Assembly: GCA_934272785.1 (NCBI GenBank)
Contig: CAKQSE010000010.1
Coordinates: 1 to 41,694 of the forward strand
Source: an uncultured Alphaproteobacteria bacterium
GTDB lineage: Bacteria > Pseudomonadota > Alphaproteobacteria > Rs-D84
DNA length: 41,694 nucleotides
Reading direction: 5' to 3'
Shown: positions 41,619 to 41,694 of the stretch, piece by piece
How positions within the stretch are numbered: the first letter of the stretch is position 1
How the letters are laid out: each line of letters opens with the position of its first letter
Notes under the pieces: generated by a model
What the model saw: only the letters and a program-made list of their open reading frames with translations
What the model was told of the DNA's origin: nothing
The model's database searches: none
Program-made: the position numbers and the translations under genes

Positions 41619-41694
41619 TGGTGGAGCTGATGGGACTCAAACCCACGACCTCTACGATGCGAACGTAGCGCTCTATCAACTGAGCTACAACCCC
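41619..41694 (-). tRNA. tRNA-Ala(CGC)
   Basis: A 76-nt cloverleaf on the minus strand whose first base is the last base of the window. Acceptor GGGGTTG/CAGCTCC contains the G3-U70 pair that specifies alanine. D-arm GCTC/GAGC; anticodon stem CTACG/CGTAG with loop TTCGCAT (anticodon CGC); T-arm GTGGG-TTTGAGT-CCCAT; encoded CCA. The D loop has GA where GG (18-19) is usual. Confidence 0.93.

Noticed and set aside
41428..41679. 83-codon minus-strand ORF at the window end
   Set aside because: Reads through tRNA-Ala and its duplicated 3' fragment.

Overview
The window looks like chromosome from a host-associated alphaproteobacterium. A GcrA-type cell-cycle regulator, the gene order ruvB-ybgC-tolQ-tolR-tolA and the alphaproteobacterial-looking RNase P RNA all point that way. 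Compact operons, many intergenic palindromes and a giant Cys-rich surface protein with InlB-type B-repeats recall uncultured gut lineages such as RF32. The class assignment is fairly firm; the lineage within it is inference.

Layout. 1-1044: a promoter, a 70-residue small protein and a repeat-rich spacer. 1070-8722 (-): a 2550-residue secreted modular Cys-rich protein, divergent from rnpB (8870-9196, +). 9227-10063: a gene-free repeat island bounded by a 62-64 bp inverted repeat. 10091-14299 (-): an operon with a degenerate alpha/beta hydrolase, ruvB, two tandem ybgC paralogues and tolQ-tolR-tolA; tolB and pal are not adjacent. 14452-17324 (+): a secreted protein immediately followed by an OmpR/EnvZ-like two-component pair, then argS. 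19219-24641 (+): rplM-rpsI, tig, rpsA and adk, with one small membrane protein on the opposite strand. 24642-25247: a second repeat island. 25248-28877 (+): a classical autotransporter, convergent with a CorA-family transporter. 29915-30439: two microprotein genes and tRNA-Pro(GGG). 30578-30955 (+): acpS. 31019-33712 (-): gcrA and a 681-residue single-span membrane protein. 33788-39160 (+): a prepilin peptidase followed by four overlapping or closely spaced genes for exported proteins, the last a GH108-type muramidase. 39235-39552 (+): a small exported protein. 39581-41340 (-): two exported proteins, one with a glucosaminidase-type domain. 41619-41694 (-): tRNA-Ala(CGC), with a duplicated 3' end nearby.

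The most promising unexplained system is at 33.8-41.3 kb: seven exported proteins, two of them probable peptidoglycan hydrolases, beside a prepilin peptidase with no visible pilin. Two of the exported proteins share a block of about 45 residues centred on ENAAAGYEP(F/Y)KD(T/A)SAY. Other notable items are the alpha/beta hydrolase that lacks its catalytic triad, tRNA 3'-end fragments next to both tRNA genes, nested palindromic repeats, a recurrent TTATGATATAAT promoter word, and a GANTC site inside the likely gcrA promoter.
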